A stretch of 64,000 nucleotides of DNA, taken from Pseudomonas oryzae (GTDB lineage: Bacteria > Pseudomonadota > Gammaproteobacteria > Pseudomonadales > Pseudomonadaceae). Under the pieces are notes generated by a model. It saw nothing but the letters and a program-made list of their open reading frames with translations, had not been told where the DNA came from and made no database searches. Below, one piece after another: positions 8,326-17,620 of the stretch. The translations under genes and the position numbers were made by a program. Location of the stretch: positions 1,717,001-1,781,000 of the forward strand of contig NZ_LT629751.1 of assembly GCF_900104805.1 (NCBI RefSeq), read 5' to 3'. The first letter of the stretch is position 1. Each line of letters opens with the position of its first letter.

Positions 8326-9882
8326 TCAGCCCTGACGGATCAGGTGGTCGAAGGCGGAGAGCGCGGCCTTGGCCCCCTCGCCGACGGCGATGACGATCTG
8401 CTTGTACGGCACGGTGGTCACGTCGCCGGCGGCGAACACGCCGGGCACGCTGGTCTGGCCCTTGGCGTCGACCACGATCTCGCCGAAGCGGGAGAGCTCC
8501 AGGGTGCCCTTCAGCCAGTCGCTGTTGGGCAGCAGGCCGATCTGCACGAAGATGCCTTCCAGCGCGACCTCGTGTACCGCGTCGTTGTGGCGGTCCTTGT
8601 AGACCAGCCCGGTGACCTTCTGGCCGTCGCCCTGCACCTCGGTGGTCTGCGCCATGGTGATCACGGTGACGTTGGCCAGGCTGCGCAGCTTGTTCTGCAG
8701 CACCGCGTCGGCGCGCAGCTGCTCGCCGAACTCCAGCAGGGTGACGTGGGCGACGATGCCGGCCAGGTCGATGGCCGCCTCGACGCCGGAGTTGCCGCCG
8801 CCGATCACCGCCACGCGCTTGCCCTTGAACAGCGGGCCGTCGCAGTGCGGGCAGTAGGCCACGCCGCGGCCTCGGTACTCCTGCTCGCCCGGCACGTTCA
8901 TCTCGCGCCAGCGCGCGCCGGTGGCGAGGATCACGGTCCTGGCTTTCAGCTCGCCGCCGTTGTCGAACTGCACGGTGTGCAGGCCGTCGCCGGTTTCGGC
9001 CGGGATCAGCTTGCTGGCGCGCTGCAGGTTGATGATGTCGACCTCGTACTGGCGCACGTGCTCTTCCAGCGCGCGGGCCAGTTTCGGGCCTTCGGTTTCC
9101 GGCACCGAGATGAAGTTCTCGATGGCCATGGTGTCCAGCACCTGGCCACCGAAGCGCTCGGCGGCGACGCCGGTGCGGATGCCCTTGCGCGCGGCGTAGA
9201 TGGCCGCCGAAGCGCCGGCCGGGCCGCCGCCGACCACCAGCACGTCGAAGGCGGTCCTGGCGTTGAGCTTCTCGGCGTCGCGGGCGCCGGCGCCGGTGTC
9301 CAGCTTGGCGAGGATCTCCTCGACGCCCATGCGGCCGGCGCCGAAGGATTCGCCGTTGAGGTAGACGCTCGGCACCGCCATGATCTGGCGCTGGTTCACC
9401 TCGTCCTGGAACAGCGCGCCGTCGATGGCCACGTGCTTGATGCGCGGGTTGAGCACCGCCATCAGGTTGAGCGCCTGCACCACGTCCGGGCAGTTGTGGC
9501 AGGACAGCGAGTAGTAGGTTTCGAACTGGTAGTCGCCGTCGAGCGCCTTGATCTGCGCGATCTGCTCGTCGGAAATCTTCGGCGGATGGCCGCCGACCTG
9601 CAGCAGGGCCAGCACCAGCGAGGTGAACTCGTGGCCCAGCGGGATGCCGGCGAAGCGCGGGCCGATCTCCTGGCCGTCGCGGCGGAAGCCGAACGAAGGC
9701 TTGCGTGCGTCCTGGCCTGCGGTGTTCAGGGCGATCTTGTCGCTCAGGCCGTTGATGTCCTCGAGCAGGGCGAGCAGCTCGCGGGACGTCTCACCGTCGT
9801 CCAGGGACGCGACGATCTCGAACGGCTGGGTGACCTTTTCGAGGTAGGCCTTCAACTGGGCTTTCAGGTTGGCGTCGAGCAT
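8326..9882 (-). CDS. ahpF: Alkyl hydroperoxide reductase subunit F
   Basis: A 518-residue flavoprotein. It has an N-terminal tandem thioredoxin-fold domain with CHNC (about residues 129-132), then an FAD/NAD-binding reductase with GGGPAG (about residues 219-224) and the redox pair CPHC (about 345-348). AhpF passes electrons from NADH to the peroxiredoxin AhpC, which reduces hydrogen and organic peroxides in the cytoplasm. The length matches the family (about 520). The ATG at 9882 has GAGGA upstream; a TTG seven codons earlier is less likely. ahpC, the usual upstream partner, is absent here, where the cyd operon ends instead. Confidence 0.96.
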   Translation of the reverse strand: MLDANLKAQLKAYLEKVTQPFEIVASLDDGETSRELLALLEDINGLSDKIALNTAGQDARKPSFGFRRDGQEIGPRFAGIPLGHEFTSLVLALLQVGGHPPKISDEQIAQIKALDGDYQFETYYSLSCHNCPDVVQALNLMAVLNPRIKHVAIDGALFQDEVNQRQIMAVPSVYLNGESFGAGRMGVEEILAKLDTGAGARDAEKLNARTAFDVLVVGGGPAGASAAIYAARKGIRTGVAAERFGGQVLDTMAIENFISVPETEGPKLARALEEHVRQYEVDIINLQRASKLIPAETGDGLHTVQFDNGGELKARTVILATGARWREMNVPGEQEYRGRGVAYCPHCDGPLFKGKRVAVIGGGNSGVEAAIDLAGIVAHVTLLEFGEQLRADAVLQNKLRSLANVTVITMAQTTEVQGDGQKVTGLVYKDRHNDAVHEVALEGIFVQIGLLPNSDWLKGTLELSRFGEIVVDAKGQTSVPGVFAAGDVTTVPYKQIVIAVGEGAKAALSAFDHLIRQG

Positions 9883-10038
9883 GCTGGCAATATTCCTCTG
9901 CAAATCGGGGTTGATCTGTTTCAGATTAGGGGAGATGCCTGCCGTTGGGGTTGCCCGCGATCAGTGTTCAGGGTTGCCGAACGGTACTGTCGGGCTGGCT
10001 TGGCTGGCGGCTTGGCAAACATCCTACGACCGTCTGTC

Positions 10039-10086
10039 CGTCAATCCCATTTGATTGATTCAAGCCGTTCGATTGAACATTCCTAT
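10039..10086 (-). promoter_or_regulatory. Candidate OxyR-type site and -35 upstream of ahpF
   Basis: On the reverse strand, four tetranucleotides ATAG, CAAT, CTTG and CAAA lie at exact seven-base intervals (10086 down to 10050). This spacing matches the OxyR consensus of four half-sites; the first two match well and the last two poorly. TTGACG at 10044-10039 could be a -35 element. The site overlaps the stop codon of ybgE. Peroxide control of ahpF by OxyR is well known, but this site is an inference. Confidence 0.4.
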
Positions 10087-10385
10087 TGAAGCGCCGCCCG
10101 CCCGAGAAGCGCGTAACCGAGCAGCATGAGCAGCCAGCCGCCCAGCGGGTGGAACACCGTGCGCCACAACCGGCTGTACGGATCGAAGCCGACGCCGTGG
10201 ATGAAGCCGCTGGAAATGCCCCACATCACCAGCATCAGCAGGCCGTGGCTGTAGCGGCCCTCGGCGTCGAGCATGGCGGCGGGATGGATCAGCAGCACCA
10301 GCGCCAGCGGCGCGGCGAGCAGCAGGGAGACCGCGCGGCTGCTGCCGCGCTGCAGCCAGGGACGGGGCTCAGCGGTCACCCGCAT
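10083..10385 (-). CDS. ybgE: Cytochrome bd accessory membrane protein YbgE (CydE-like)
   Basis: A 100-residue protein with about three membrane helices, starting MRVTAEPRPWLQRG. It contains HPAAM in the first loop and GVGFDPYSRLWRTVFHP near residues 66-82, which is typical of the YbgE family encoded after cydX. Its ATG at 10385 lies inside the end of cydX (17-base overlap), pointing to coupled translation. YbgE is associated with cytochrome bd oxidase operons; its exact role is not established. Confidence 0.82.
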   Translation of the reverse strand: MRVTAEPRPWLQRGSSRAVSLLLAAPLALVLLIHPAAMLDAEGRYSHGLLMLVMWGISSGFIHGVGFDPYSRLWRTVFHPLGGWLLMLLGYALLGRAALQ

Positions 10386-10485
10386 CGCCCTCGTCGAGGT
10401 CCTGGGTGGTTTCCAGCCACAGTGCGTTGACGATGCCGAAGCTGCAGGCCAGCAGCACGCCGAGAATCCAGGCGAAGTACCACAT
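10369..10485 (-). CDS. cydX: Cytochrome bd-I small subunit CydX
   Basis: A 38-residue, single-helix protein beginning MWYFAWILGVLLACSFGI, followed by the conserved WLE segment and an acidic tail. This is the CydX signature. CydX stabilises the haem b/d centre of cytochrome bd in the inner membrane. AGGAGAAC precedes the ATG. It is separated from cydB by a 62-base palindromic repeat. Confidence 0.93.
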   Translation of the reverse strand: MWYFAWILGVLLACSFGIVNALWLETTQDLDEGDAGDR

Positions 10486-10521
10486 CTGTCGTTCTCCTTG
10501 GCCCGGGTGGGCACTGATCGA

Positions 10522-10583
10522 GTAGGGTGCGCTGCGCGCACCGGGAAACCGCCGAGCCCCATGGTGCGCATGGCGCACCCTAC
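10522..10583. repeat. GTAGGGTGCGC-type palindromic repeat (copy 1)
   Basis: The ends GTAGGGTGCGC and GCGCACCCTAC are perfect inverted repeats, and the arms continue with few mismatches to about 21 bases around a 20-base loop. The same design, with the same end sequence, occurs at 60698-60762. It lies inside the cyd operon, five bases past the cydB stop codon. It is probably a REP-type non-autonomous element. Confidence 0.8.
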
Positions 10584-10587
10584 AGGC

Positions 10588-11730
10588 TCAGTACAACCCG
10601 TGCGGGTTGCTCTCGATGGTCTGGTCGGTCAGCCGGCCCCACATGCGGGTGTAGCACCACAGGGTGTAGAGCAGGATCAGCGGCACGAAGATGCCCGCCA
10701 CCACCAGCATGATGCCCAGGGTCTTGTGGCTGGACACCGCGTCCCACACGGTCAGGCTCGACGCCGGGTCGAGACTCGACGGAAAGACGAAGGGGAACAG
10801 CGCAAAGCCCGCGGTGCAGAGGGTGCCGACGATGGCCAGGCTGCTGCCGAGGAAGGCCACGCCGCCGCGGTTGAACAGCGCACCGAGCAGCGCCAGCACG
10901 CCGCCGGCCAGGCCCGCCAGCGGGGCGAATCGGGTCAGCGGGTACTGCGCGTAGTTGGCCAGCCAGCCGCTGTTGTCCAGGCTCACCTGCTTGTGCAGCG
11001 GGTTGAGCGCCGCGCCAAGATCACCGAAGCCGCCGACCAGACTGAAGCCCTGGATGCCCAGCACCAGCCAGGTGCCGGCGGCGGCGAAGCTCAGCAGGTA
11101 CGCCAGCGCGCACAGCTGGGTGGCCTGGCGCGAGCGCTGGTGCAGGTCGGCGTCGGTGCGCAGCATCAGCCAGGCGCCGCCGTGGGCGCACAGCATGCTC
11201 AGGCTGACCACTCCGGCGAGCAGGGCGAACGGGTGCAGCAGGGCGAAGAACGAACCCTCGTAGGTCGAGCGCATCAGCTCGTCGAGGCGGAACGGCAGGC
11301 CGAGGAACAGGTTGCCGAAGGCCACGCCGAACAGCAGCGCAGGCAGAGCGCCACCGACGAACAGCGCCCAGTCCCAGGCGCCGCGCCATTTCCGGTTCTC
11401 CAGCTTGCTGCGATAGTCGAAGCCGACCGGGCGGCAGAACAGCGCGAACAGCACCAGCAGCATCGCCCAGTACAGCCCGGAGAAGGCCACCGCGTAGACC
11501 ATCGGCCAGGCGGCGAACAGCGCGCCGCCGGCGGTGATGAACCACACCTGGTTGCCGTCCCAGTGCGGGGCGATGGTGTTGATCGCCACCCGGCGCTCGT
11601 TGTCGGTCTTGCCGACGAAGGGCATCAGCGCCATGGCGCCCATGTCGAAGCCGTCGGTGAGGGCGAAGCCGATCAGCAGCACGCCGATCAGCACCCACCA
11701 GATGAGTTTCAGGGTTTCGTAATCGAACAT
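10588..11730 (-). CDS. cydB: Cytochrome bd ubiquinol oxidase subunit II
   Basis: A 380-residue integral membrane protein, the usual length for CydB. It begins MFDYETLKLIWWVLIG, with the conserved GFDMGA near residue 27 and HWDGNQVWFITAGGALFAAW near residues 56-75. With CydA it forms the high-affinity quinol oxidase that reduces oxygen to water without pumping protons. It starts 12 bases after the cydA stop. Confidence 0.97.
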   Translation of the reverse strand: MFDYETLKLIWWVLIGVLLIGFALTDGFDMGAMALMPFVGKTDNERRVAINTIAPHWDGNQVWFITAGGALFAAWPMVYAVAFSGLYWAMLLVLFALFCRPVGFDYRSKLENRKWRGAWDWALFVGGALPALLFGVAFGNLFLGLPFRLDELMRSTYEGSFFALLHPFALLAGVVSLSMLCAHGGAWLMLRTDADLHQRSRQATQLCALAYLLSFAAAGTWLVLGIQGFSLVGGFGDLGAALNPLHKQVSLDNSGWLANYAQYPLTRFAPLAGLAGGVLALLGALFNRGGVAFLGSSLAIVGTLCTAGFALFPFVFPSSLDPASSLTVWDAVSSHKTLGIMLVVAGIFVPLILLYTLWCYTRMWGRLTDQTIESNPHGLY

Positions 11731-11742
11731 GGCGATCTCTCC

Positions 11743-13317
11743 TCAGGCCCTGGCCGCTGGCGCGCCGGCCAGGCGCTCGAAGTGGTAGCGTCCGGTGTGC
11801 AGGCTGGACGGGCCGAGACGGGCGAACTTGATCATCAGGTACATCTCCACCACCAGCAGCAGGCTGTAGAAGGCGATCAGCGCGATCAGCGAGCCCCAGA
11901 CGTCGCCGGCGCTCAGGCTGGAGGCCGACAGGTGGGTCGGCAGCACCTCGCCGATCGACCACGGCTGGCGACCGTGCTCGGCCACGTACCAGCCGGTCTG
12001 CGCCGCGATCCACGGCAGCGGCAGGCTGAGCAGCGCCCACTTGAGCAGCCAGGGCTTGCTCTCCTCGTTCTTCTTCGCCGAGGCCCAGAAGGCGCAGGCG
12101 AACAGCGCCAGCATCAGGAAGCCCGAGGCGACCATGGCGCGGAAGCTCCAGAACAGGCTGAACACGTGGGGAATGGTGTCCCTGGCGGCCAGCCGGATCT
12201 GCTCCTCGCTGGCATCGACCACGTTCGGCGTGTACTTCTTCAGCAGCAGGCCGTAGCCCAGATCGTGCTTGACCGCTTCGAAGGCAGCTATGGTTTCCGC
12301 GCTCTGGTCGCCGCCGCGCAGCCGTTCGAGCAGCGCGTAAGCGCCCATGCCGTTGCGGATGCGCAGCTCGTGCTCGGCGATCAGGTCCTTGATGCCCTTG
12401 ACCTCCTCGTCCAGCGAGCGGGTGGCGATCAGGCCGAGCACCCAGGGAATCTTCACCGCGTAGTCGGTGCGCATCTCCTCCTGGTTGGGCAGACCGAACA
12501 GGGTGAAGCCGGCCGGCGCCGGGTGGGTCTCCCACTCGGACTCGATGGCGGCGAGCTTGGTCTTCTGCACGTCGCCGATCTCGTAGCCGGATTCGTCGCC
12601 GAGGACGATCACCGAGAGGATCGAGGCCAGACCGAAGGCCGAGGCGATGGCGAACGAGCGGCGGGCGAAGCCCAGATCGCGCTTCTTCAGCAGGTACCAG
12701 CTGGAGATCGCCAGCACGAAGATCGCCCCGGTGACGTAGCCGGCCGCCACGGTGTGCACGAACTTGACCTGCGCCACCGGGTTGAAGATCAGCGCGGCGA
12801 AATCGACCAGCTCCATGCGCATGGTCTGGTAGTTGAACTCGGCGCCGACCGGGTTCTGCATCCAGCCGTTGGCGATCAGGATCCACAGCGCCGACAGGTT
12901 GGAGCCCAGCGCCACCAGCCAGGTGACCACCAGGTGCTGCACCTTCGACAGGCGGTCCCAGCCGAAGAAGAACAGGCCGATGAAGGTGGATTCGAGGAAG
13001 AACGCCATCAGCCCCTCGATGGCCAGCGGCGCGCCGAAGATGTCGCCGACGTAGTGGCTGTAGTAGGCCCAGTTGGTGCCGAACTGGAACTCCATGGTCA
13101 GCCCGGTGGTGACGCCGAGGGCAAAGTTGATGCCGAACAGCTTGCCCCAGAACTTGACCATGTCCTGGTACACCTGCTTGCCGGTCATCACGTAGACCGA
13201 CTCCATGATCGCCAGCAGGAAGGCCAGCCCGAGCGTCAGCGGCACGAACAGGAAGTGGTACATCGCGGTCATGGCGAATTGCAGACGCGACAGGTCGACG
13301 ACGGCTTCCGAGATCAT
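11743..13317 (-). CDS. cydA: Cytochrome bd ubiquinol oxidase subunit I (long Q-loop type)
   Basis: A 524-residue haem-binding subunit with the haem ligand H21 in [20 protein letters not shown], a long periplasmic Q-loop (about residues 220-390), and the C-terminal [20 protein letters not shown]. Length and Q-loop fit the E. coli/Azotobacter bd type rather than the shorter CioA form of many pseudomonads. It binds haems b558, b595 and d and is the site of quinol oxidation. Its start overlaps the end of the upstream cydP gene by four bases. Confidence 0.96.
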   Translation of the reverse strand: MISEAVVDLSRLQFAMTAMYHFLFVPLTLGLAFLLAIMESVYVMTGKQVYQDMVKFWGKLFGINFALGVTTGLTMEFQFGTNWAYYSHYVGDIFGAPLAIEGLMAFFLESTFIGLFFFGWDRLSKVQHLVVTWLVALGSNLSALWILIANGWMQNPVGAEFNYQTMRMELVDFAALIFNPVAQVKFVHTVAAGYVTGAIFVLAISSWYLLKKRDLGFARRSFAIASAFGLASILSVIVLGDESGYEIGDVQKTKLAAIESEWETHPAPAGFTLFGLPNQEEMRTDYAVKIPWVLGLIATRSLDEEVKGIKDLIAEHELRIRNGMGAYALLERLRGGDQSAETIAAFEAVKHDLGYGLLLKKYTPNVVDASEEQIRLAARDTIPHVFSLFWSFRAMVASGFLMLALFACAFWASAKKNEESKPWLLKWALLSLPLPWIAAQTGWYVAEHGRQPWSIGEVLPTHLSASSLSAGDVWGSLIALIAFYSLLLVVEMYLMIKFARLGPSSLHTGRYHFERLAGAPAARA

Positions 13318-13538
13318 CTCGGCTCCTCCTCGTTCAGGGATGCGGGTGATGCGGGTGCGGTTTGCGGGGTGCCGAGCAGACGCTCGCTGACCCGGGCGCT
13401 GCCGTTTTCCGGCACCGTGGGCTCGGTGAACCAGACCGCCTTGATGGTCAGCAGGATGGCCAGCTTGACCAGCAGGATGATGCCGATCTCGCGCACCAGC
13501 GGGATGCGCCAGGGCGACTGCGGGGGGACTTGCGGCAT
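13314..13538 (-). CDS. cydP: Putative cytochrome bd small subunit CydP
   Basis: A 74-residue protein with one hydrophobic segment (about residues 17-35) after a short proline-rich N-terminus, then a polar alanine/proline-rich tail. Proteins of this layout directly upstream of cydA are named CydP. GAGGAG precedes the ATG, and the end overlaps cydA by four bases, so it is the first gene of the oxidase operon. Its biochemical role is unproven. Confidence 0.78.
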   Translation of the reverse strand: MPQVPPQSPWRIPLVREIGIILLVKLAILLTIKAVWFTEPTVPENGSARVSERLLGTPQTAPASPASLNEEEPR

Positions 13539-13728
13539 GACGACAGCTCCTCAGCCGGCGGACGCCAATCCGGAGGTCCGGCGATCCGGCGATCCGGCGG
13601 CGACCAGTAATCCACTCTAGTCGCTGTGCGGAACACCGCTGGCGTGCGGGCTGCAGCCATCATACTCCCCCAGGTATGACGAAAGACCGAGCGAGACACT
13701 TGGTCGCAGCAGGGAGCGCAAGGCCTGC

Positions 13729-13786
13729 GTAGGGGCGAATTCATTCGCCAGCGTGGCCCCGGTCAGGCGAATGAATTCGCCCCTAC
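13729..13786. repeat. GTAGGGGCGAATTC-type palindromic repeat (copy 1)
   Basis: Perfect 21-base inverted arms beginning GTAGGGGCGAATTCATTCG flank a 16-base loop. The right end stops four bases before the stop codon of the sensor kinase gene. An identical-arm copy is at 16502-16558. The remaining part of the 13539-13790 gap contains the presumed cydP promoter but no recognisable ANR/FNR box. Confidence 0.9.
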
Positions 13787-13790
13787 AGGA

Positions 13791-15113
13791 TCACGCGAGC
13801 GCGCGACGCGGCAGGCGCAGCCGCGCGCACAGCCCGCCGAGCGTGGCGCTGTCCTCCAGGCTCAGGCTGCCGCCGCAGGCCTGGGCGATGTCGCGGACGA
13901 TGGCCAGGCCGAGGCCGTGGCCGGCCACCTGCTCGTCGAGGCGATTGCCTCGGGCGATCACCGCGTCGCGCTGCTCCGGGGCGATGCCCGGCCCATCGTC
14001 CTCGACGCACAGCCAGTAGCCTTCAGCATCCGCACCCGCGCTGACCTGCACGGCGCTGTCGGCCCACTTGCAGGCGTTGTCCAGCAGGTTGCCGAGCGCC
14101 TCCAGCAGATCCTCGCGGTCCCAGGGCAGGCGCAGTCCCTCCGGCGCCTGCCAGTCGATGTCGACGTGCGGGTGGATCTGCCGGAGGGTCGCGCACAGCG
14201 CCGGCAGCTCGACGCCGCAGTCGAAGTGCGCGCCGGGCAGCGCCTCGCCGGCCAGACGCGCGCGGCCCAGCTCGCGGGCCAGGCGCTGCTCGATCTGCTC
14301 CAGCTGCTCGCGCAGGGTGGCGCGCAGTTCCGGCTGGCCACGCAGCTCCTCGCGATTGGCCAGGCTGACCAGCACCGCCAGCGGCGTCTTCAGCGCGTGG
14401 CCGAGGTTGCCGAGGGCGTGGCGCGAGCGCTTGAGGGTCTCCTCGGTATGGTGCAGCAGGTGGTTGATCTGCCCGACCAGCGGCTCCAGCTCGGCCGGCA
14501 CGCGGCTGTCCAGCGCGCCGAGGCGGCCGGCCTGCAGCTCGGCGATCTGCGCGCGCACCCGCTCCAGCGGCGCCAGCGCGCGGCGCATGGTCAGCCACTG
14601 CAGCAGCAGCGCCAGCAGCAGGCCGCCGACACCGAGGCCGAGGCCCAGCCAGCGGATGCGCGCCAGGCTCGCCAGCACCGGGCTGTAGTCCTGCGCCACG
14701 CTGATGGAGAAGTGCTGCCCGAAACGGCGGAAGTCGCCACGGTAGACCAGCAGGCGCTGACCCTCGATGCCGTCCACCAGTTCGGGCGCCAGGCCCTTGC
14801 GCGGCGGCCGCGGCAGCTCGCTGTCCCACAGCGAGCGCGAACGCCAGACATTCTCGGCGAAGTCGATGCGGAAATAGCGCCCCGAGAAGGTGCGCTGGTA
14901 GGCCGGGTGCAGGCGCCGCTCGTCCAGCTGCACGCCCTCCTCGCCGCGCACCAGGGCGATCAGCAGGGTCTCCGCCTCGTCCTGCAGGTTGCTCTCGTGG
15001 TAGCGGCGCAGGCCGCTGTCGAGCAGCCACAGGCTGCCCTGCAGCAGGGCGAGCACGACCACCACCAGGGTGGCAGCGAGGCCGAGGCCGAGACGGCTCT
15101 GGATCGACCTCAC
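13791..15113 (-). CDS. Sensor histidine kinase (PhoQ/QseC-like)
   Basis: A 440-residue kinase. A membrane helix at about residues 9-30, a periplasmic sensing region, and a second helix near 165-190 are followed by HAMP and the phospho-acceptor region [11 protein letters not shown]. The ATPase domain has DNACKWA (N box), DDGPGI (G1) and GHGLGLAI (G2). The ATG overlaps the response regulator stop by four bases. The signal is unknown; PepSY proteins encoded ahead of it may take part in sensing. Confidence 0.9.
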   Translation of the reverse strand: MRSIQSRLGLGLAATLVVVVLALLQGSLWLLDSGLRRYHESNLQDEAETLLIALVRGEEGVQLDERRLHPAYQRTFSGRYFRIDFAENVWRSRSLWDSELPRPPRKGLAPELVDGIEGQRLLVYRGDFRRFGQHFSISVAQDYSPVLASLARIRWLGLGLGVGGLLLALLLQWLTMRRALAPLERVRAQIAELQAGRLGALDSRVPAELEPLVGQINHLLHHTEETLKRSRHALGNLGHALKTPLAVLVSLANREELRGQPELRATLREQLEQIEQRLARELGRARLAGEALPGAHFDCGVELPALCATLRQIHPHVDIDWQAPEGLRLPWDREDLLEALGNLLDNACKWADSAVQVSAGADAEGYWLCVEDDGPGIAPEQRDAVIARGNRLDEQVAGHGLGLAIVRDIAQACGGSLSLEDSATLGGLCARLRLPRRALA

Positions 15114-15787
15114 CCGCCCTGCTCCGCGTCGCCGGCGTAGCGGTAGCCCTGGCCACGGCGCGTCTCGATCACGCCGCGGCCGAGCTTGCGGCGCAGGTGG
15201 TTGACGTGCACCTCGATGACGTTGGACTCGCGTTCGCTCTCGCCGTCGTAGAGGTGCTCGGTGAGCTGGGTCTTGGAGAGGATCTGCCCCGGATGCAGCA
15301 TGAAGTAGCGCAGCAGGCGGAATTCGGCGCCGCTCAGGGCGATCTCCTCGTCACCGCGGCGCACGCACTGGCGCGCCTCGTCGAGGGCGAGGCCGGCGGC
15401 CTTCAGTTCGCTCTGGTTGGCCACGCCGTGGGCGCGGCGCAGCAGCGCCTGGATGCGCAGGGCCAGCTCCTCGGGATGGAAGGGCTTGCTCAGGTAGTCG
15501 TCGGCGCCGGCCTTGAGCCCATCGATGCGCTCGGCCCAACTGCCGCGCGCGGTGAGGATCAGCACCGGGGTGGCCAGACCGTCGGCGCGCCAGCGGCGCA
15601 ATACGTCGAGCCCCGGCATGCCAGGCAGGCCGAGGTCGAGGACCACCAGGTCGTAGGGTTCGGTGGCGCCCTGCACCAGGGCGTCGCGGCCGTCGGCCAG
15701 CCAGTCCACGGCGTAGCCCTGGCGGCCGAGATCGGCGAGCAGTTCGTCGGCGAGCGCGACGTTGTCTTCCACCAGCAGCAGGCGCAT
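15110..15787 (-). CDS. OmpR-family response regulator
   Basis: A 225-residue regulator: receiver domain with D8, phospho-acceptor D51 in [16 protein letters not shown] and K in YLSKPF, then a winged-helix DNA-binding domain with [17 protein letters not shown]. It is the cognate partner of the overlapping kinase gene. Its ATG shares a base with the stop of the preceding PepSY gene, so the four genes form one tightly coupled operon. Confidence 0.93.
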   Translation of the reverse strand: MRLLLVEDNVALADELLADLGRQGYAVDWLADGRDALVQGATEPYDLVVLDLGLPGMPGLDVLRRWRADGLATPVLILTARGSWAERIDGLKAGADDYLSKPFHPEELALRIQALLRRAHGVANQSELKAAGLALDEARQCVRRGDEEIALSGAEFRLLRYFMLHPGQILSKTQLTEHLYDGESERESNVIEVHVNHLRRKLGRGVIETRRGQGYRYAGDAEQGG

Positions 15788-16092
15788 CAGTCGTCCTCCT
15801 CGTCCTTGAGGATGCGGCCGGTCACCGCATCCAGCTCCAGTTCGCGCACCTGCCCACCGTCGGTGAGCAGCTCGACCTCGTAGACGTAGCGGTCGTCCTC
15901 CTCCTCCAGCTCGGCCTCCAGCAGGCGCGCGCCGGGGTAGCGCTGCATGGCCTGCTGCAGCAACTGCTGCAGCGGCTGGATCACGCCCTCCTGGCGCAGG
16001 CGCAGGGCCTCGTCCTGGTCGAGATCGCGGGCCTGTGCCGAGGCGATCAGGCACAGGGTCAATCCGGCGATGAAGGGCGTGGTCTTGATCAT
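15787..16092 (-). CDS. PepSY-domain periplasmic protein (second of tandem pair)
   Basis: A 101-residue protein with a signal peptide (about residues 1-20, ending AQARD) and a single PepSY-like domain containing [20 protein letters not shown] and [16 protein letters not shown]. It is clearly paralogous to the preceding gene. PepSY domains in small secreted proteins are thought to bind or modulate partners outside the cytoplasm. The acidic C-terminus suggests divalent-cation contact (inference). One-base overlaps join it to the genes on both sides. Confidence 0.8.
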   Translation of the reverse strand: MIKTTPFIAGLTLCLIASAQARDLDQDEALRLRQEGVIQPLQQLLQQAMQRYPGARLLEAELEEEDDRYVYEVELLTDGGQVRELELDAVTGRILKDEEDD

Positions 16093-16400
16093 CAGTCGTC
16101 CTGGTGGTCCTTGAGGATCTGGGCATTGGTGGCATCCAGCTCCAGATCCCACTGCACGCCCTGGGCGTCACGCAGTTCGACCTGGTAGACGTAGCGGCCG
16201 TATTCCTCTTCCAGCTCGGTTTCCTCGACGGTGGAACCCGGGTGCTTGGCGATGGCCGCGGCGTTGAGCTTGTCGAAGGACATGATGGTACCCGCATCGC
16301 GCAGTTTCAGCGCCTCGTCCGGGCCGAGATCACGTGCCTGGGCAACGCCGGCGGTGGCGGCGATCAGGGCGGTGGCAAGCAGGGCGGTCAGTTTTTTCAT
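16092..16400 (-). CDS. PepSY-domain periplasmic protein (first of tandem pair)
   Basis: A 102-residue protein with a signal peptide ([20 protein letters not shown]) and a PepSY-like domain with [20 protein letters not shown] and [17 protein letters not shown]. It is the first gene of the PepSY-PepSY-regulator-kinase operon. The layout resembles the Pseudomonas bqs/car type operons that respond to cations, but that link is from memory and not proven here. The leader contains an AT-rich TTCAGTTTCAATTAAT stretch (around 16455-16470) that could bind the regulator. Confidence 0.8.
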   Translation of the reverse strand: MKKLTALLATALIAATAGVAQARDLGPDEALKLRDAGTIMSFDKLNAAAIAKHPGSTVEETELEEEYGRYVYQVELRDAQGVQWDLELDATNAQILKDHQDD

Positions 16401-16501
16401 CTTCGATCTCCTGGGGAGTGAGTGGCTTTCGATGGGCTCACTCTAGCCCTCGGCGATTAATTGAAACTGAATAGCCGCCGACACCCGGCGCACGGCGATC
16501 T

Positions 16502-16558
16502 GTAGGGGCGAATTCATTCGCCAACAGGCCGTGCACAGGCGAATGAATTCGCCCCTAC
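16502..16558. repeat. GTAGGGGCGAATTC-type palindromic repeat (copy 2)
   Basis: Perfect 21-base arms identical to the copy at 13729-13786, with a different 15-base loop. The right end overlaps the LysR gene: the outer GTAG of the element supplies the last base of the leucine codon and the TAG stop of that gene. Confidence 0.9.
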
Positions 16559-17460
16559 AGCGCTGGAGATCCGCGCCCCATCATCAGCTCGAGGTTGTCC
16601 GCCGCCATCTCGCGCAGGAAGTCCCAGCACACGCGCATGCGCGCCAGGTCCTTGTTCTCCGCCGGCATCAGCATCCAGAAGGTGCGCACGAACTCGATGT
16701 CGCCGGCCAGCACCTCGACCAGCTCCGGCTCGCGGCGCGCGCTGAAGCTCGGCAGGATCGCCAGCCCGGCGCCGGCCAGCACGGCGTTCTGCTGGGCGAG
16801 GATGCTGGTACTGCGCAGGGCGACCTGGCCGGGACGGCCGATCTCGTCCAGGTAGTAGAGTTCCTTGCTGTACAGCAGGTCCTCGATGTAGCTGACGAAG
16901 CGATGCTTGCGCAGGTCCTCGCGGCGGCGGATCGGCGCATGCCGGGCCAGGTAGTCGCGCGAGCCGTACAGGCGCAGCACGTAGTCGGTGAGGCGGGTGA
17001 TGATGTACGGGCCGCGCTGCGGGCGCTCCAGGGTGATGACGATGTCCGCCTCGTGGCGCGCAAGGTGCACGGTGCGCGGTACCGCCAGGAGGTCGATGCC
17101 CAGGTGCGGATAGCGCTGGCCGAGGCCGGCCAGTTGCCCGGCCAGCAGGGCGACGCCGTAGCCCTCGGTGGCGCCGATGCGCACCGAGCCGGACAGGGTG
17201 TCCGGGCCGCCCTCCCCCGGCTGCTCGATGGCCAGGAAGGCGCTCTCCATCGCCTCGGCCTGCGCCAGCAGGCGGCGTCCGGCCTCGGCCAGCGTGTAGC
17301 CGGCGCCGCCGCGGATGAACAGCGGCTGGCCGAACTGCTTCTCCAGCGCCTGCACCCGCCGCGCCACCGTGGTGTGGTCGACGCCCAGGCGCCGCGCCGC
17401 CGCGGTCAGCGTGCCGGCGCGCGACAGTTCGAGGAAATAGCGCAGGTTGTCCCAGTCCAT
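16555..17460 (-). CDS. LysR-family regulator divergent from mmsA
   Basis: A 301-residue LysR-type regulator: winged helix at residues 1-60 (MDWDNLRYFLELSRAGTLTA, then LGVDHTTVARRVQALE) and a periplasmic-binding-like effector domain afterwards. I chose the ATG at 17460 because the domain starts there; upstream codons are not family-like. It faces mmsA across 257 bases, so it probably controls the valine-catabolism genes, possibly with a pathway intermediate as inducer. Its stop codon lies inside a palindromic repeat. The classical P. aeruginosa regulator MmsR is of the AraC type, so this is a different arrangement. Confidence 0.88.
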   Translation of the reverse strand: MDWDNLRYFLELSRAGTLTAAARRLGVDHTTVARRVQALEKQFGQPLFIRGGAGYTLAEAGRRLLAQAEAMESAFLAIEQPGEGGPDTLSGSVRIGATEGYGVALLAGQLAGLGQRYPHLGIDLLAVPRTVHLARHEADIVITLERPQRGPYIITRLTDYVLRLYGSRDYLARHAPIRRREDLRKHRFVSYIEDLLYSKELYYLDEIGRPGQVALRSTSILAQQNAVLAGAGLAILPSFSARREPELVEVLAGDIEFVRTFWMLMPAENKDLARMRVCWDFLREMAADNLELMMGRGSPAL

Positions 17461-17558
17461 CGCAGGCTCCGGCAGGGGTGAACGCCGCTTCCCTCCGCAG
17501 GAATCGGCGTGCTGGCGATGCTCCCGGATCAGGAAAGATCGCCGGCATCGCCGCCACA

Positions 17559-17620
17559 TTTCCGTTTACGGAAAGAGCAATTCGCCACATTGTGCAGATT
17601 TGCAGAGCAACTGTGCAAAT
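17559..17620. promoter_or_regulatory. Two inverted repeats in the LysR/mmsA divergent region
   Basis: TTTCCG-TTTA-CGGAAA (17559-17574) and ATTTGCA-N9-TGCAAAT (17598-17620) are perfect inverted repeats in an AT-richer stretch. The second has the T-N11-A style typical of LysR binding sites and lies about 100 bases before the mmsA start. Both are candidate operators for the divergent LysR protein. Confidence 0.45.

Noticed and set aside
9883-9903. A TTG start seven codons before the ahpF ATG
   Set aside because: AhpF proteins begin with the MLDANLK-type sequence encoded from the ATG at 9882, and the GAGGA ribosome site lies between the two.
10273-13620. A forward open frame of over 1100 codons opposite cydAB
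   Set aside because: Glutamine/arginine-rich antisense shadow of the cyd genes, which have strong family matches on the other strand.
15197-15883. A forward frame opposite the response regulator
   Set aside because: Antisense to a gene with the complete receiver and winged-helix motifs, and no independent signals.
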